DNA from: JBBRQP01 sp038226175
Lineage (GTDB): Bacteria > Cyanobacteriota > Cyanobacteriia > Gloeobacterales > Anthocerotibacteraceae
Reading direction: 5' to 3'
DNA length: 31,484 bases
NCBI GenBank assembly: GCA_038226175.1
Contig: JBBRQP010000031.1
Coordinates: 1 to 31,484, forward strand
The notes under the pieces were generated by a model. It did no database searches. It was not told where the DNA came from and saw only the letters and a program-made list of their open reading frames with translations. Shown piece after piece: positions 1-7,552 of this stretch. Numbering within the stretch: the first letter of the stretch is position 1; each line of letters begins with the position of its first letter. The position numbers and the translations under genes were made by a program.

Positions 1-285
1 AAACGTATCATCTTGGTACTTGACCAAGCGGGATGGCACCGTAGCGGCAAATTAAAGGTGCCTGAGGGGGTGGTGCTGGAGTTTTTACCTGCCTATAGTC
101 CTGAGTTACAGCCAGCAGAACGACTATGGCCTTTGGTAGATGAGCCCTTAGCCAATCGGGCTTGGGTGACGATTGAAGAAGTGGAAGAGCGATTAGAGCA
201 ACGATGTCGTAGTTTATCAAAGCAGACCGAGTTACTCAAGAGATACTTGTTCTACCACTGGTGGCCTAGAACAAAAACCTGCTAA
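1..285 (+). CDS. IS630-family transposase, C-terminal 94 residues (5' truncated by window edge)
   Basis: The frame is open from base 1 with no start codon, and ends at TAA 283-285. The visible protein contains VLDQAGWH, which fits the second catalytic Asp block of the IS630/Tc1 DDE domain. It also contains YSPELQPAERLWP, which fits the block carrying the last acidic catalytic residue. The N-terminal helix-turn-helix and first Asp are outside the window. These motifs assign it to the DDE transposases of the IS630 superfamily, which cut and paste the element at TA sites. The same C-terminus is encoded in inverse orientation at the other window end. Whether the full copy is active cannot be judged. 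Confidence 0.85.
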   Translation, partial: KRIILVLDQAGWHRSGKLKVPEGVVLEFLPAYSPELQPAERLWPLVDEPLANRAWVTIEEVEERLEQRCRSLSKQTELLKRYLFYHWWPRTKTC

Positions 286-310
286 TCAAACGGAAAGAGT
301 ATTAACCATA
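1..310 (+). mobile_element. Right part of an IS630-type insertion sequence (left window edge)
   Basis: This is the 3' part of an IS630/Tc1-like element; its 5' part lies outside the window. Bases 162-285 match the reverse complement of 31361-31484 with 4 mismatches in 124. Recognisable similarity continues past the stop codon to about position 310 (31336 in the other copy), where the two copies diverge after a shared CATA. That divergence probably marks the element boundary. IS630 elements target TA, and a TA lies at this point in both copies. Confidence 0.8.
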
Positions 311-358
311 TTGTTAGGAATATGGAAAAACAGGGTATTCATCCCTTACTTTTTATCA

Positions 359-528
359 TCAAATTGACCTTGCCCCGATGCGAGCGTAACCGACCCATCT
401 ATTGAATGCCGATTCACCAATGCCCATTTCCCCAGTGATTTGGGCATTGGGTTTTCCTGATTGCTCGACCATATAGACGGCTTCTGCTTTTTGTTCAGCG
501 GTAAAATGTGACGCGGTTTTACACTCAT
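359..528 (-). pseudogene. Frameshifted remnant of an IS3/IS911-type OrfA transposase
   Basis: ATG at 526-528 opens a frame reading MSVKPR. A second frame then continues with the typical OrfA helix-turn-helix segment: HFTAEQKAEAVYMVEQSG, followed by a GIGESAFNRWV recognition helix. The usual start of this family (M..KPR.HFTAEQKAEAV) is thus split over two frames, so an indel near position 510 has broken the gene. The frame ends at 359 after about 55 codons, shorter than the roughly 90-100 residues of a normal OrfA. No OrfB (DDE) part is present. It lies about 50 bp from the IS630 end, so the later IS630 insertion may have removed the rest. OrfA normally provides DNA binding. Confidence 0.65.
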
Positions 529-614
529 GACAGCCTTCTCCTAATGGAACAACTGTAGCGAAGTGTTCATTTTTGCGGAGGAAAGTCATTTATTGCTTTA
601 CCCCAGGCTTAAGA

Positions 615-824
615 TCACCGTTCACGGTGTCCAAGATGCCAGCCATGCTCCGGGCAAGCATAGGCAGCCAGACCAACACTAGTTCGTGGAATAGCACGTT
701 CGGCTAGCTTTTTGGTGGCAAAAGCACTTTTGGGCGAACCAGTTTTGTTATAACAGGAGCGCGCTCCACCGTTCTTTCGTGGTTTCTTGTGATCCATGTT
801 GATTACTGTCATCCTACGTACCAA
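615..824 (-). CDS. Small Cys/His-containing conserved-type protein, function unknown
   Basis: The protein has 69 residues and is basic at the N-terminus. It has one Cys in ARSCYNKTGS and a C-terminal block YACPEHGWHLGH. The pattern of a basic start, a lone Cys, then Y.C..HGWHLG resembles small putative zinc-binding proteins of bacteria and phages; the biochemical role is unknown. I chose the TTG start at 824 because a perfect AGGAGG lies 6 nt upstream. That Shine-Dalgarno sequence overlaps the TAG stop of the TIGR03032 gene (stop at 835), which suggests translational coupling. ATG at 812 or 797 would give 65 or 60 residues. It is probably the last gene of the 2588-to-615 transcription unit. 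Confidence 0.55.
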   Translation of the reverse strand: MVRRMTVINMDHKKPRKNGGARSCYNKTGSPKSAFATKKLAERAIPRTSVGLAAYACPEHGWHLGHRER

Positions 825-834
825 CTACAACCTC

Positions 835-1881
835 CTATTTGCGGGGACTCGGCAAATCAAAAAGTAGCTGAATATCATCGGGTTGGTCATAGCCTACAAC
901 TAGCGGCTGCCGGTAGTTAGGAATAATCTGTACATCGTAGAGTTCTTCGAGGTCTTTATGAAACACTAGATTACCTTCCCATAGACCCGTTTGTATATTC
1001 ACAATCTCGATACTGCACCGTAGTTCGCCTACTTTTTCTTCAATTGGTAAGCCACCAAAGGTTTTCTTCTCACGAATCTTAGATAAAGCCACAAAGGCGT
1101 AGGGTCCATGAAAGGCTAAACCTCTTAAAAAACCAGGTAAATAAATCATGGGCTGAAAACCCAAACTATTAACAACCCCGAGTTCGCCCGTCCCCGAAGA
1201 TAACACCCACAAGTCTCCCTCATAAATGCGCGGAGAATGCGGCATCGTTAAACCCTGGTAAATAATTTGATTGGTTGTAACGTCGATAATCAAACCACTA
1301 TTGTTTTTGTGCTCACGCCATTGTCCTTGTTTATTGGTAGCAGCAACAGCGGTTACATAGCGTGGGCGTCCCCGTTCAAGAGCCATTCCATTGAGATGAC
1401 AACGGTCTTCAGCGGTCAAAGCTGTAATAAAATGCGGTTTCCAAATTGGCACAAAACTATGATCTTGGCTCATTGCCACAATGCAATTAAAGGTGCTGCT
1501 CACCAAAATAATATTGCCGTCCATCAAGCCGACATCATGGGCCGCCAAATCCCCTGTGTAATAGGCCATTTGCGGTACATAGAGCGTATCGTAGGTTTCT
1601 TTGGGATAGTAACGTGTAACCAAATGGGGCGCACTAGCAAAAGAAATGACTTGATTTTGGGTTGCCAGTAGTAAGCCTTTGGGATGAACGTAGCAGCCCA
1701 TTGCCCGCTGATAGGTACGATTAGTTACTTTAACGTTTTCGCCATCACTGGTGACCAGACATAACCCCCCAGCTTGATAGGTTGTCACGGCCAAGGAGAT
1801 ACCTAGATCGCGCAAGATTGCCGGAAAGCTCAAGGAGTAATCGTAGGCATAGTCATGGGGGTTGGGGGTCGGATCTACCAT
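835..1881 (-). CDS. TIGR03032 family protein
   Basis: This 348-residue protein carries the family hallmarks: SLAVTTYQAGGL near residues 29-40, FVPIWKP followed by ITALTAEDRCHLNGMAL around 143-170, and TMPHSPRIYEGDLWVLSSGTG in the centre. FLRGLAFHGPYAFVALSKIRE lies in the C-terminal third. TIGR03032 proteins are widespread in cyanobacteria and other bacteria and have no proven function; the repeated strand pattern suggests a beta-propeller. No signal peptide or membrane segment is visible, so it is probably cytoplasmic. It begins 14 bp after the SPOR-like gene and its stop codon overlaps the ribosome binding site of the small downstream gene. The three genes are therefore likely cotranscribed. 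Confidence 0.85.
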   Translation of the reverse strand: MVDPTPNPHDYAYDYSLSFPAILRDLGISLAVTTYQAGGLCLVTSDGENVKVTNRTYQRAMGCYVHPKGLLLATQNQVISFASAPHLVTRYYPKETYDTLYVPQMAYYTGDLAAHDVGLMDGNIILVSSTFNCIVAMSQDHSFVPIWKPHFITALTAEDRCHLNGMALERGRPRYVTAVAATNKQGQWREHKNNSGLIIDVTTNQIIYQGLTMPHSPRIYEGDLWVLSSGTGELGVVNSLGFQPMIYLPGFLRGLAFHGPYAFVALSKIREKKTFGGLPIEEKVGELRCSIEIVNIQTGLWEGNLVFHKDLEELYDVQIIPNYRQPLVVGYDQPDDIQLLFDLPSPRK

Positions 1882-1895
1882 GGGCGTTAGCTCAG

Positions 1896-2588
1896 TTATT
1901 GCTCCTCCGGTGCCTGCAACACAGCTTGCAGACCCAGACTCTGTAACGATTGCAGCATTTGATTAAGGTTATCGGGTTGGCTAAAAGCTCCGACTTGGAT
2001 ATAAGTTCTGCCTTTCCATTGACGATGTACTTTGCCCAAGACCTGCTTTTGTAATATCAAAGAATGTTCGTAATCTTGAGCTGGGACCAAAACTCGGGTG
2101 AGAGTTGTGTAGGCAATGGGTTCGACTACAGGAATCGTGGGTAGATTATCGAAAGACGTGATCTGAGGTAGGTCACCAATCGAGGCCAAAAGCACAGGAG
2201 TTTGAAGTTTGCCATGGACAAGCTTGGTTACCGTAATAGCTTTGGGGCGCACCAACACGACGGGCGCAGCTGCAACTATCGTTTGACTATCAATAATTGC
2301 GCTTAAATTTTGGCGTTGGAGGCGGTTGACGAGCTGTTGAGCGTAGTAGTTATCTTGATAAAATCCGACTTGTAGATAGGTCTCACCATGTAATGTGCGT
2401 TGCCAAGCCCCTGGGATAATCCGTTTAATTTTGCGAACTAATCCTGGTTGTTTGGGGATAAGTACGGCATAGGTAGATTTTGCTGGTACAGCTGTTAACT
2501 CTGGATCTTGGGCGGCTTTGGCAGCCGGTATCATAAACATTACTCCGACCAGACTGGTTAGCAATCGCTGCATCAGCTTGTTAGGCAT
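1896..2588 (-). CDS. Exported protein with two SPOR-like repeats
   Basis: The 230-residue product begins with a basic n-region, a hydrophobic core (about 9-21) and AAKA near residue 25, a standard Sec signal peptide. Two related modules follow. The first, about 40-103, contains ETYLQVGFYQDNYYAQQLVNRL. The second, about 166-226, contains RTYIQVGAFSQPDNLNQMLQSL. The pattern of aromatic, I/LQVG.F and an amphipathic helix is that of SPOR-like domains, which in other bacteria bind denuded glycan strands of peptidoglycan. A periplasmic or cell-wall-associated role is inferred from that resemblance. It is the first gene of a minus-strand unit followed after 14 bp by the TIGR03032 gene. The SPOR assignment is by pattern only. 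Confidence 0.7.
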   Translation of the reverse strand: MPNKLMQRLLTSLVGVMFMIPAAKAAQDPELTAVPAKSTYAVLIPKQPGLVRKIKRIIPGAWQRTLHGETYLQVGFYQDNYYAQQLVNRLQRQNLSAIIDSQTIVAAAPVVLVRPKAITVTKLVHGKLQTPVLLASIGDLPQITSFDNLPTIPVVEPIAYTTLTRVLVPAQDYEHSLILQKQVLGKVHRQWKGRTYIQVGAFSQPDNLNQMLQSLQSLGLQAVLQAPEEQ

Positions 2589-2854
2589 AAGTTATTTCCT
2601 GCTTGATAGGATACAGCGTAGCAGAAATTGGATGATTTACCCTTAGGATTGCTACATTTTGCGTAGCGTTAGGGTTGTCTGTAAGCAGAGTATTGTGATT
2701 TGTAGAGAGATAGTCCTAGCTAGATCAGGTATTGCAGACCTCAACTATCATCAAAAGTTGGACAGGGTAGTAGGCAACAGCTGATTTTTGGAAAAATATT
2801 TAGATGTAAGCTACAACATTTTGTTAAGATTTATTTAGCTGCCGGAGAAACGCT
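2589..2854. promoter_or_regulatory. Divergent intergenic region (promoters for 2588- and 2855+)
   Basis: This 266-bp gap separates two divergently transcribed genes and must hold both promoters. It is AT-rich near the right edge. GGAGA in 2841-2854 is positioned as the Shine-Dalgarno sequence of the ABC-F gene, which starts on GTG. I could not assign -35/-10 boxes with confidence and see no RNA gene. Confidence 0.5.
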
Positions 2855-4558
2855 GTGCTTAGGCTTGAACACATCAACAAAATTTATCCTACGGGCGAAG
2901 TGCTTAAGGATATTAATTGGGAAGTAAAAACTGGAGACCGGATCGGTTTGGTCGGGGTTAACGGTGCTGGCAAATCTACCCAACTCAAAATTATTATGGG
3001 GGTCGAAGAACCCACTTCTGGCGCAATTATTCGACCAGCACGGCTTAATATTGCTTATTTGAGTCAGGAATTTGAAGTCGATCCCACCCGCACGGTTCGT
3101 GAAGAACTATGGACTGCTTTTAGGGAAGCCAGTGCCGCGCAACAGCGGTTAACCCAGCTCTATCGCGAAATGGATCATGCAAGTGACCCCGCAGAATTAG
3201 ATAAATTAATTCATGAACTAGATCTCAGACAGCGGCAATTTGAAGCGCAAGATGGCTATACCCTAGAGACGCGTATCGAAAAAGTTTTACCTGAGCTAGA
3301 CTTTGAGGCTGATGATGGAGACCGTCTGGTCAGTACCTTTAGTGGCGGCTGGCAGATGCGCATGGGTTTGGGTAAGATTTTGTTGCAGAATCCTGACTTG
3401 CTGCTCTTGGATGAACCAACTAACCATTTAGATCTCGAGACAATCAGCTGGCTCGAAAATTATTTACGAAGTTTGCCGACGCCGATGGTAATTGTTTCCC
3501 ATGACCGCGAATTTCTTGACCGCTTATGTACCCAAGTTGTGGAGACTGAGCGCGGCGTATCGACGACCTATTTAGGCAATTATTCGACCTATCTTGCCAC
3601 CAAAGCCGAAATTCGTGATGCTCAGATGTCAGCCTTCGAGCGGCAACAAAAAGAACTAGAAAAACAACAAGCCTTCGTCGAACGCTTCCGCGCTAGTGCA
3701 ACCCGCAGTACCCAGGCCAAGAGCCGCGAAAAACAACTAGATAAAATCGAACGGGTTGAGGCGCCTGAGGGTAGCGTACGCACCTTAAAATTTCGGTTTC
3801 CACCGAGTCCGCGTAGTGGTCGTGAAGTTGTCGAGATCAAGGATTTAACCCATTCCTATAAAGATAAAATTCTTTTTTTGGGCACTAATCTACTCATCGA
3901 ACGCGGCGAGCGCATTGCCCTACTCGGGCCTAATGGGGCGGGTAAATCTACGTTGTTACGCTTAATTATGGGGTTAGAACCCCCGACTGAAGGCCTCGTC
4001 AAACGCGGTGACCACAACGTGATTGCTGGTTATTTTGAACAAAATCAAGCCGAAGCCCTAGAGCTCGAAAAAACAGTTGTGCAAACTATTCACGATGAAG
4101 TGCCCAAATGGAGCAATGAAGAAGTACGGACTTTGCTCGGACGCTTCTTATTTAGCGGTGATACAGCCTTCAAGAAAGTCCGCACCCTTAGTGGAGGCGA
4201 AAAAGCTCGCTTAGCGCTTGCCAAGATGTTACTCACACCAGCTAATTTACTGATTTTGGATGAGCCGACTAATCACTTAGATATTCCTGCTAAGGAGATG
4301 CTCGAAGAAGCCCTCCAAAATTATGATGGCACAGCCATTCTGATCTCCCACGACCGTTATTTCATCTCACAAGTGGCAACAAAGATTGTCGAATTACGCG
4401 ATGGTGAATTACGCGCCTACGATGGCAATTACCATTACTACCTAAACAAACTCGAAGAAGAAAAACAAGAAGCAAATCTAGCTAAATCCACTGCCGAAAA
4501 AACCGCACGTGAAGCCGAAAAAAGAGCCAAGCAAAAAACCAAAAAAGCCAGCAAATAA
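2855..4558 (+). CDS. ABC-F family ATP-binding cassette protein
   Basis: The 567-residue protein has two ABC ATPase domains and no membrane segments, the layout of ABC-F translation factors. Domain 1 has Walker A GVNGAGKST (34-42), signature FSGGWQMRMGLG (about 163-174) and Walker B LLLLDEPTNHLD. Domain 2 has Walker A GPNGAGKST (about 358), signature LSGGEKARLALA and LLILDEPTNHLD. A charged, helical linker rich in Gln, Lys and Glu joins them. In this family that linker reaches into the ribosomal E-site/P-site area. The C-terminus is a short Lys/Glu coiled-coil-like tail, as in Uup-type members. It is presumably cytosolic and ribosome-associated; the exact subfamily is not resolved. It is monocistronic, closed by the terminator at 4567-4604. 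Confidence 0.9.
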   Translation: MLRLEHINKIYPTGEVLKDINWEVKTGDRIGLVGVNGAGKSTQLKIIMGVEEPTSGAIIRPARLNIAYLSQEFEVDPTRTVREELWTAFREASAAQQRLTQLYREMDHASDPAELDKLIHELDLRQRQFEAQDGYTLETRIEKVLPELDFEADDGDRLVSTFSGGWQMRMGLGKILLQNPDLLLLDEPTNHLDLETISWLENYLRSLPTPMVIVSHDREFLDRLCTQVVETERGVSTTYLGNYSTYLATKAEIRDAQMSAFERQQKELEKQQAFVERFRASATRSTQAKSREKQLDKIERVEAPEGSVRTLKFRFPPSPRSGREVVEIKDLTHSYKDKILFLGTNLLIERGERIALLGPNGAGKSTLLRLIMGLEPPTEGLVKRGDHNVIAGYFEQNQAEALELEKTVVQTIHDEVPKWSNEEVRTLLGRFLFSGDTAFKKVRTLSGGEKARLALAKMLLTPANLLILDEPTNHLDIPAKEMLEEALQNYDGTAILISHDRYFISQVATKIVELRDGELRAYDGNYHYYLNKLEEEKQEANLAKSTAEKTAREAEKRAKQKTKKASK

Positions 4559-4566
4559 TTAGTTTT

Positions 4567-4604
4567 AAGCCTTTTGTCCTATATCTTTATAGGACAAAAG
4601 GCTT
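4567..4604 (+). terminator. Rho-independent terminator after the ABC-F gene
   Basis: A perfect 17-bp inverted repeat (4567-4583 with 4588-4604) encloses a 4-nt TCTT loop. It starts 8 bp after the ABC-F stop codon and its 3' arm runs into a T-rich stretch. It sits between convergent genes and may also stop transcription from the grx gene on the minus strand, although the T tract is poorer in that direction. Confidence 0.88.
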
Positions 4605-4619
4605 TTTAACTTTATTTTG

Positions 4620-4940
4620 TTATTTGACGACAGGAGTCACAATTTCTTCTAATTCGCCACGATTATAAAGTTCGCGCATGATGTCGCACCCACCAACAAA
4701 TTGACCGTTGATGTAGACTTGCGGGATCGTTGGCCAGTTAGAAAATTCTTTGATACCTTGGCGAATCTCAGAGTCAGCCAAAATATCCAACGTCGTATAG
4801 TCAGCTCCTACCCGGTCTAAAATTTGTACGACGGTGCCAGAAAATCCACACTGCGGGAAATTACGATCCCCCTTCATAAATACCATTACCGGATGGCTGG
4901 TAATCAGTTCTTCAATACGTTCGCGGACTTCTTCATTCAT
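4620..4940 (-). CDS. grxD: Monothiol (CGFS-type) glutaredoxin, Grx4/GrxD
   Basis: The 106-residue protein has the CGFS active-site motif in FPQCGFSG (about 32-39), the VMVFMKG strand, and the WPTIPQVYING and GGCDIM glutathione-binding blocks. CGFS glutaredoxins bind a glutathione-ligated [2Fe-2S] cluster in the cytosol and act in Fe-S carriage and iron sensing, often with BolA. I set the start at ATG 4938-4940, not five codons upstream. This ATG overlaps the bolA stop as ATGA and has GGGAG about 8 nt upstream, inside the bolA end. The start thus reflects translational coupling with bolA. The single Cys plus FS distinguishes it from dithiol glutaredoxins. Confidence 0.93.
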   Translation of the reverse strand: MNEEVRERIEELITSHPVMVFMKGDRNFPQCGFSGTVVQILDRVGADYTTLDILADSEIRQGIKEFSNWPTIPQVYINGQFVGGCDIMRELYNRGELEEIVTPVVK

Positions 4941-5182
4941 GGTAGGTTCTCCCATTGCGTCGGGGTGTAAGTTTGGAGGGCTAGCGCGTGAACGCGCGCT
5001 TGTAGCAGGTCACCGAGAGCAGCGTAGACCATTTGATGTTGCTGTACAAGATTTTTGCCCTCAAAGTCAGGGCTAACAACCAAGGCCTGAAAATGATCGC
5101 CACCGCCAGTGTAGTCTTGGACTTGAACTTTAGCCTGTGGAAAGGCTTGGCTTAGCAGTTGCTCAATTACTAGCGGATTCAT
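4937..5182 (-). CDS. bolA: BolA family protein
   Basis: The protein has 81 residues, the usual size. It contains the GGDHFQALVVSPDFEGK core and the LVQQHQMVYAALGDLL helix containing the invariant His region of BolA proteins. BolA-like proteins form heterodimers with CGFS glutaredoxins around a shared [2Fe-2S] cluster and modulate iron-sulfur trafficking or gene regulation. Here the partner gene is directly downstream with a 4-base ATGA overlap. Operon order is bolA then grxD. A member without an extra N-terminal domain fits the short BolA2-like type. Confidence 0.93.
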   Translation of the reverse strand: MNPLVIEQLLSQAFPQAKVQVQDYTGGGDHFQALVVSPDFEGKNLVQQHQMVYAALGDLLQARVHALALQTYTPTQWENLP

Positions 5183-5286
5183 GCAGATTACGATTCAGTA
5201 ACTTTTCTATTTTCGCTCTATTTTGTCTGAGGAGCAAATATTGTCTAACAAAAAGTACCGTTTCATGGAATTTTTTACTGCGCTTT

Positions 5287-6618
5287 ATGGCACCCTACCC
5301 AGCGAATGAGAGCTCAGAGCCCATAAGCTCGTATAATTCATGGTTAGACCCATTTTTTGACGGCATGGTTCGAGAGTCTAAGACCGCCCTTGCGCAAGAT
5401 GATACCCCGATTAGCTTTCGTGAAGTCTTGGGGAATCGCGATTTTTTGCTCCTGTGGGCGGGGCAGATTTTTTCGCAGTTAGCCGATAAGATTTTTTTGA
5501 TTTTCATGATTGCCTTGATTCGCCTAGAGTTTACCCGACCGGGCGAGGACGCTGCATCCAGCGCCCTGATCTCGGCTTTGTATATGGCAATGTCGATCCC
5601 GGCGGTGCTGTTTGGTTCACTAGCCGGGGTTTTTGTAGACCGCTGGCCCAAACGCCTCATGTTGGCTGGCACCAATCTAGCCCGGGGTATTTTGGTACTT
5701 TTTGTGCCACTCTTGCCCAAAGAATTTATGGCCTTGCTATTGATCACGTTTTTGGTCTCGACCTTAACCCAGTTTTTTGCTCCAGCCGAGACTTCGACAA
5801 TTCCCTTGATTTTGGAGCGACGGTATTTATTGGTCGCTAATTCTTTATTCACAACCACGATGATGGGCTCGGTGATTCTGGGTTTTGCCTTAGGCGAGCC
5901 TCTGCTTGCGTTGGTTGGTGTGACCCATGGCAATTGGTTAGTCGGTGGTGCTTATGTGATTGCAGGATTTTTACTGTTAGGGCTTAAAGCTCACGAGCCA
6001 CCAGCCGATCCAACCAATCAAGATAGCGTGCTTGATGATATCAAAGAAGGGCTGGCTTACGTTTGGTCTAATTCCCAGGTTCGCGCTGCGATGGTGCAAT
6101 TGGTAGTTTTATTTAGTATTTTTGCAGCCCTCTCGATCTTGGCGGTGGGCTTGAGTAAAACCATAGGTCTCAAGGAAGAGCAGTTTGGTTTTCTGTTGGC
6201 AATGGCTGGGGTGGGCATGGCTTTGGGTGCTTGGTTATTAGGTAGATTTGGTCAGAGATTTCAGCGTTCGACCTTAGCTTTTTGGGGTTCTTTAGTGATT
6301 GCTGGGGTACTCGCGGCGCTAGCGCTTGTCAAAAGTTTGATTCCTGTACTCGCTCTGTGTGCGCTGCTCGGTCTCGCAGCTGCCATTGTCGGTGTGCCGA
6401 TGCAAACGGTGATTCAGGAGGAAACCCCGCCTGATTTGCGCGGTAAGGTCTTTGGGCTACAAAATAACGCGGTTAATATTGCCTTGAGCTTACCCTTGCT
6501 TTTAGTCGGGCTAGCGACAGATGCTGTGGGCTTACAGGCAGTGATTTTGGTGATTGCAGGGTTATGTCTACTCAGTGCCTTCAGCTTGCGATATGCCAAT
6601 CGACGGGTAAAATTATGA
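5287..6618 (+). CDS. MFS transporter, MFS_3/EntS-like exporter
   Basis: The product (443 residues from ATG 5287) is strongly hydrophobic, with about 12 membrane segments. FREVLGNRDFLLLWAGQIFS precedes TM1, as in the MFS_3 group that includes the enterobactin exporter EntS. GVFVDRWPKRLMLAGTNLAR is a good match to the MFS loop 2-3 motif. TPPDLRGKVFGLQNNAVNIA in the second half resembles the conserved loop before TM10-11. The family exports drugs, siderophores or lipids by proton antiport; the substrate here is unknown. The frame is open back to 5137, but that part overlaps bolA. ATG 5365 is an alternative start, and no clear Shine-Dalgarno sequence decides between them. Cyanophycinase follows 19 bp downstream. 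Confidence 0.85.
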   Translation: MAPYPANESSEPISSYNSWLDPFFDGMVRESKTALAQDDTPISFREVLGNRDFLLLWAGQIFSQLADKIFLIFMIALIRLEFTRPGEDAASSALISALYMAMSIPAVLFGSLAGVFVDRWPKRLMLAGTNLARGILVLFVPLLPKEFMALLLITFLVSTLTQFFAPAETSTIPLILERRYLLVANSLFTTTMMGSVILGFALGEPLLALVGVTHGNWLVGGAYVIAGFLLLGLKAHEPPADPTNQDSVLDDIKEGLAYVWSNSQVRAAMVQLVVLFSIFAALSILAVGLSKTIGLKEEQFGFLLAMAGVGMALGAWLLGRFGQRFQRSTLAFWGSLVIAGVLAALALVKSLIPVLALCALLGLAAAIVGVPMQTVIQEETPPDLRGKVFGLQNNAVNIALSLPLLLVGLATDAVGLQAVILVIAGLCLLSAFSLRYANRRVKL

Positions 6619-6637
6619 GCAGTATTGCTGCACACAG

Positions 6638-7543
6638 ATGAAAGATCTCCACATCAGCGAGTATATTCATAAAGATGGTTTTATGCGAGGTCGTCTCCCC
6701 GTGCTCAGTCCTTTCCTCAAGTCTCCCCTCACGCTTACCTTGCCCCTCGCCTTAGTTAAGACAGTGATCATTGGTGGGGCTGAAGATAAAGAACAGGATA
6801 AAACTATCTTATCAACGGTGCTACAGGCTGCTGGGGGGACGCAGGCGCGGCTGCTGATTATTCCGACAGCTTCGGGCGAACCAGAGATTTTAGGGGAAAT
6901 CTATCGACTATTGTTCACACAAATGGGCTGTGCTACGGCGCAAGTGCTTAATCTAACCAACCGCTTTCAGGCGGATACCCCCGAAATGGAAAAATTGTTA
7001 CGCGAAGCCACAGGGGTATTTTTGACAGGGGGTGATCAGGTACGCTTAGCTACTATCTTGGCTCATACCCGCTTTACCCAGATCCTCAAAAGTTTGTGGC
7101 AGACCAATCAAGTGGTTATTGCTGGAACAAGTGCTGGTGCTAGTGCTTTAGGTACCTGCATGATCGGCTGGGGAACCAGTAGTGAGTCCCCACGTTCTGC
7201 CATTGTTGAACTTTCGACAGGCTTAGGTTTTTTACCATCGTTGATTATTGACCAACATTTTTTTAATCGCAATCGCTTAGCCCGGTTGATCACCGCTGTG
7301 ACGGCCAATCCAATGTGCTTAGGTTTGGGTATTGATGAAAATACCGCTGTGGCGCTGACCCCGGATGGACTACTCGAAGTGCTCGGTGAAGGTTCGGTCA
7401 CCATCGTCGATGCAGCCCAGCTCTCCCATCGTTACTTACCTCCTCAAGAAGAGGCTCCGCTTAGTGTGTGTGATCTAAAATTACATATTTTAGTGCAAGG
7501 GGCGCAGTATCAAATACAGCAACGACGGCTGGTCTTGGCCTAA
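6638..7543 (+). CDS. cphB: Cyanophycinase (peptidase S51)
   Basis: This 301-residue protein matches S51 cyanophycinases. It has VIIGGAEDK (43-51), FLTGGDQ (128-134), the nucleophile elbow GTSAGAS with Ser165, and DQHFFNRNRLARL carrying His207. Cyanophycinase is a cytosolic serine-type hydrolase that cuts the nitrogen store cyanophycin into beta-Asp-Arg dipeptides. The N-terminus is about 30-40 residues longer than in typical CphB, so the true start may be the Met at 6683 or further in. No cyanophycin synthetase or isoaspartyl dipeptidase gene is in the window, so substrate identity rests on the family match. It may be cotranscribed with the MFS gene 19 bp upstream, and converges on the ABC exporter with 9 bp between. 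Confidence 0.88.
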   Translation: MKDLHISEYIHKDGFMRGRLPVLSPFLKSPLTLTLPLALVKTVIIGGAEDKEQDKTILSTVLQAAGGTQARLLIIPTASGEPEILGEIYRLLFTQMGCATAQVLNLTNRFQADTPEMEKLLREATGVFLTGGDQVRLATILAHTRFTQILKSLWQTNQVVIAGTSAGASALGTCMIGWGTSSESPRSAIVELSTGLGFLPSLIIDQHFFNRNRLARLITAVTANPMCLGLGIDENTAVALTPDGLLEVLGEGSVTIVDAAQLSHRYLPPQEEAPLSVCDLKLHILVQGAQYQIQQRRLVLA

Positions 7544-7552
7544 GATGCCCCA

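Noticed and set aside
1267..1671. 134-codon plus-strand frame inside the TIGR03032 gene
   Set aside because: The opposite strand has strong family motifs; this frame has none.
5137..5286. N-terminal extension of the MFS protein from 5137
   Set aside because: It would overlap the bolA gene on the other strand and adds 50 residues unlike any MFS N-terminus; ATG 5287 or 5365 fits better.
5295..5933. Long antisense open frame (212 codons) inside the MFS gene
   Set aside because: It lies entirely within a well-supported transporter gene, its product is rich in Ser/Lys/Arg/Ile with no recognisable motif, and it reflects the codon pattern of the hydrophobic sense gene.
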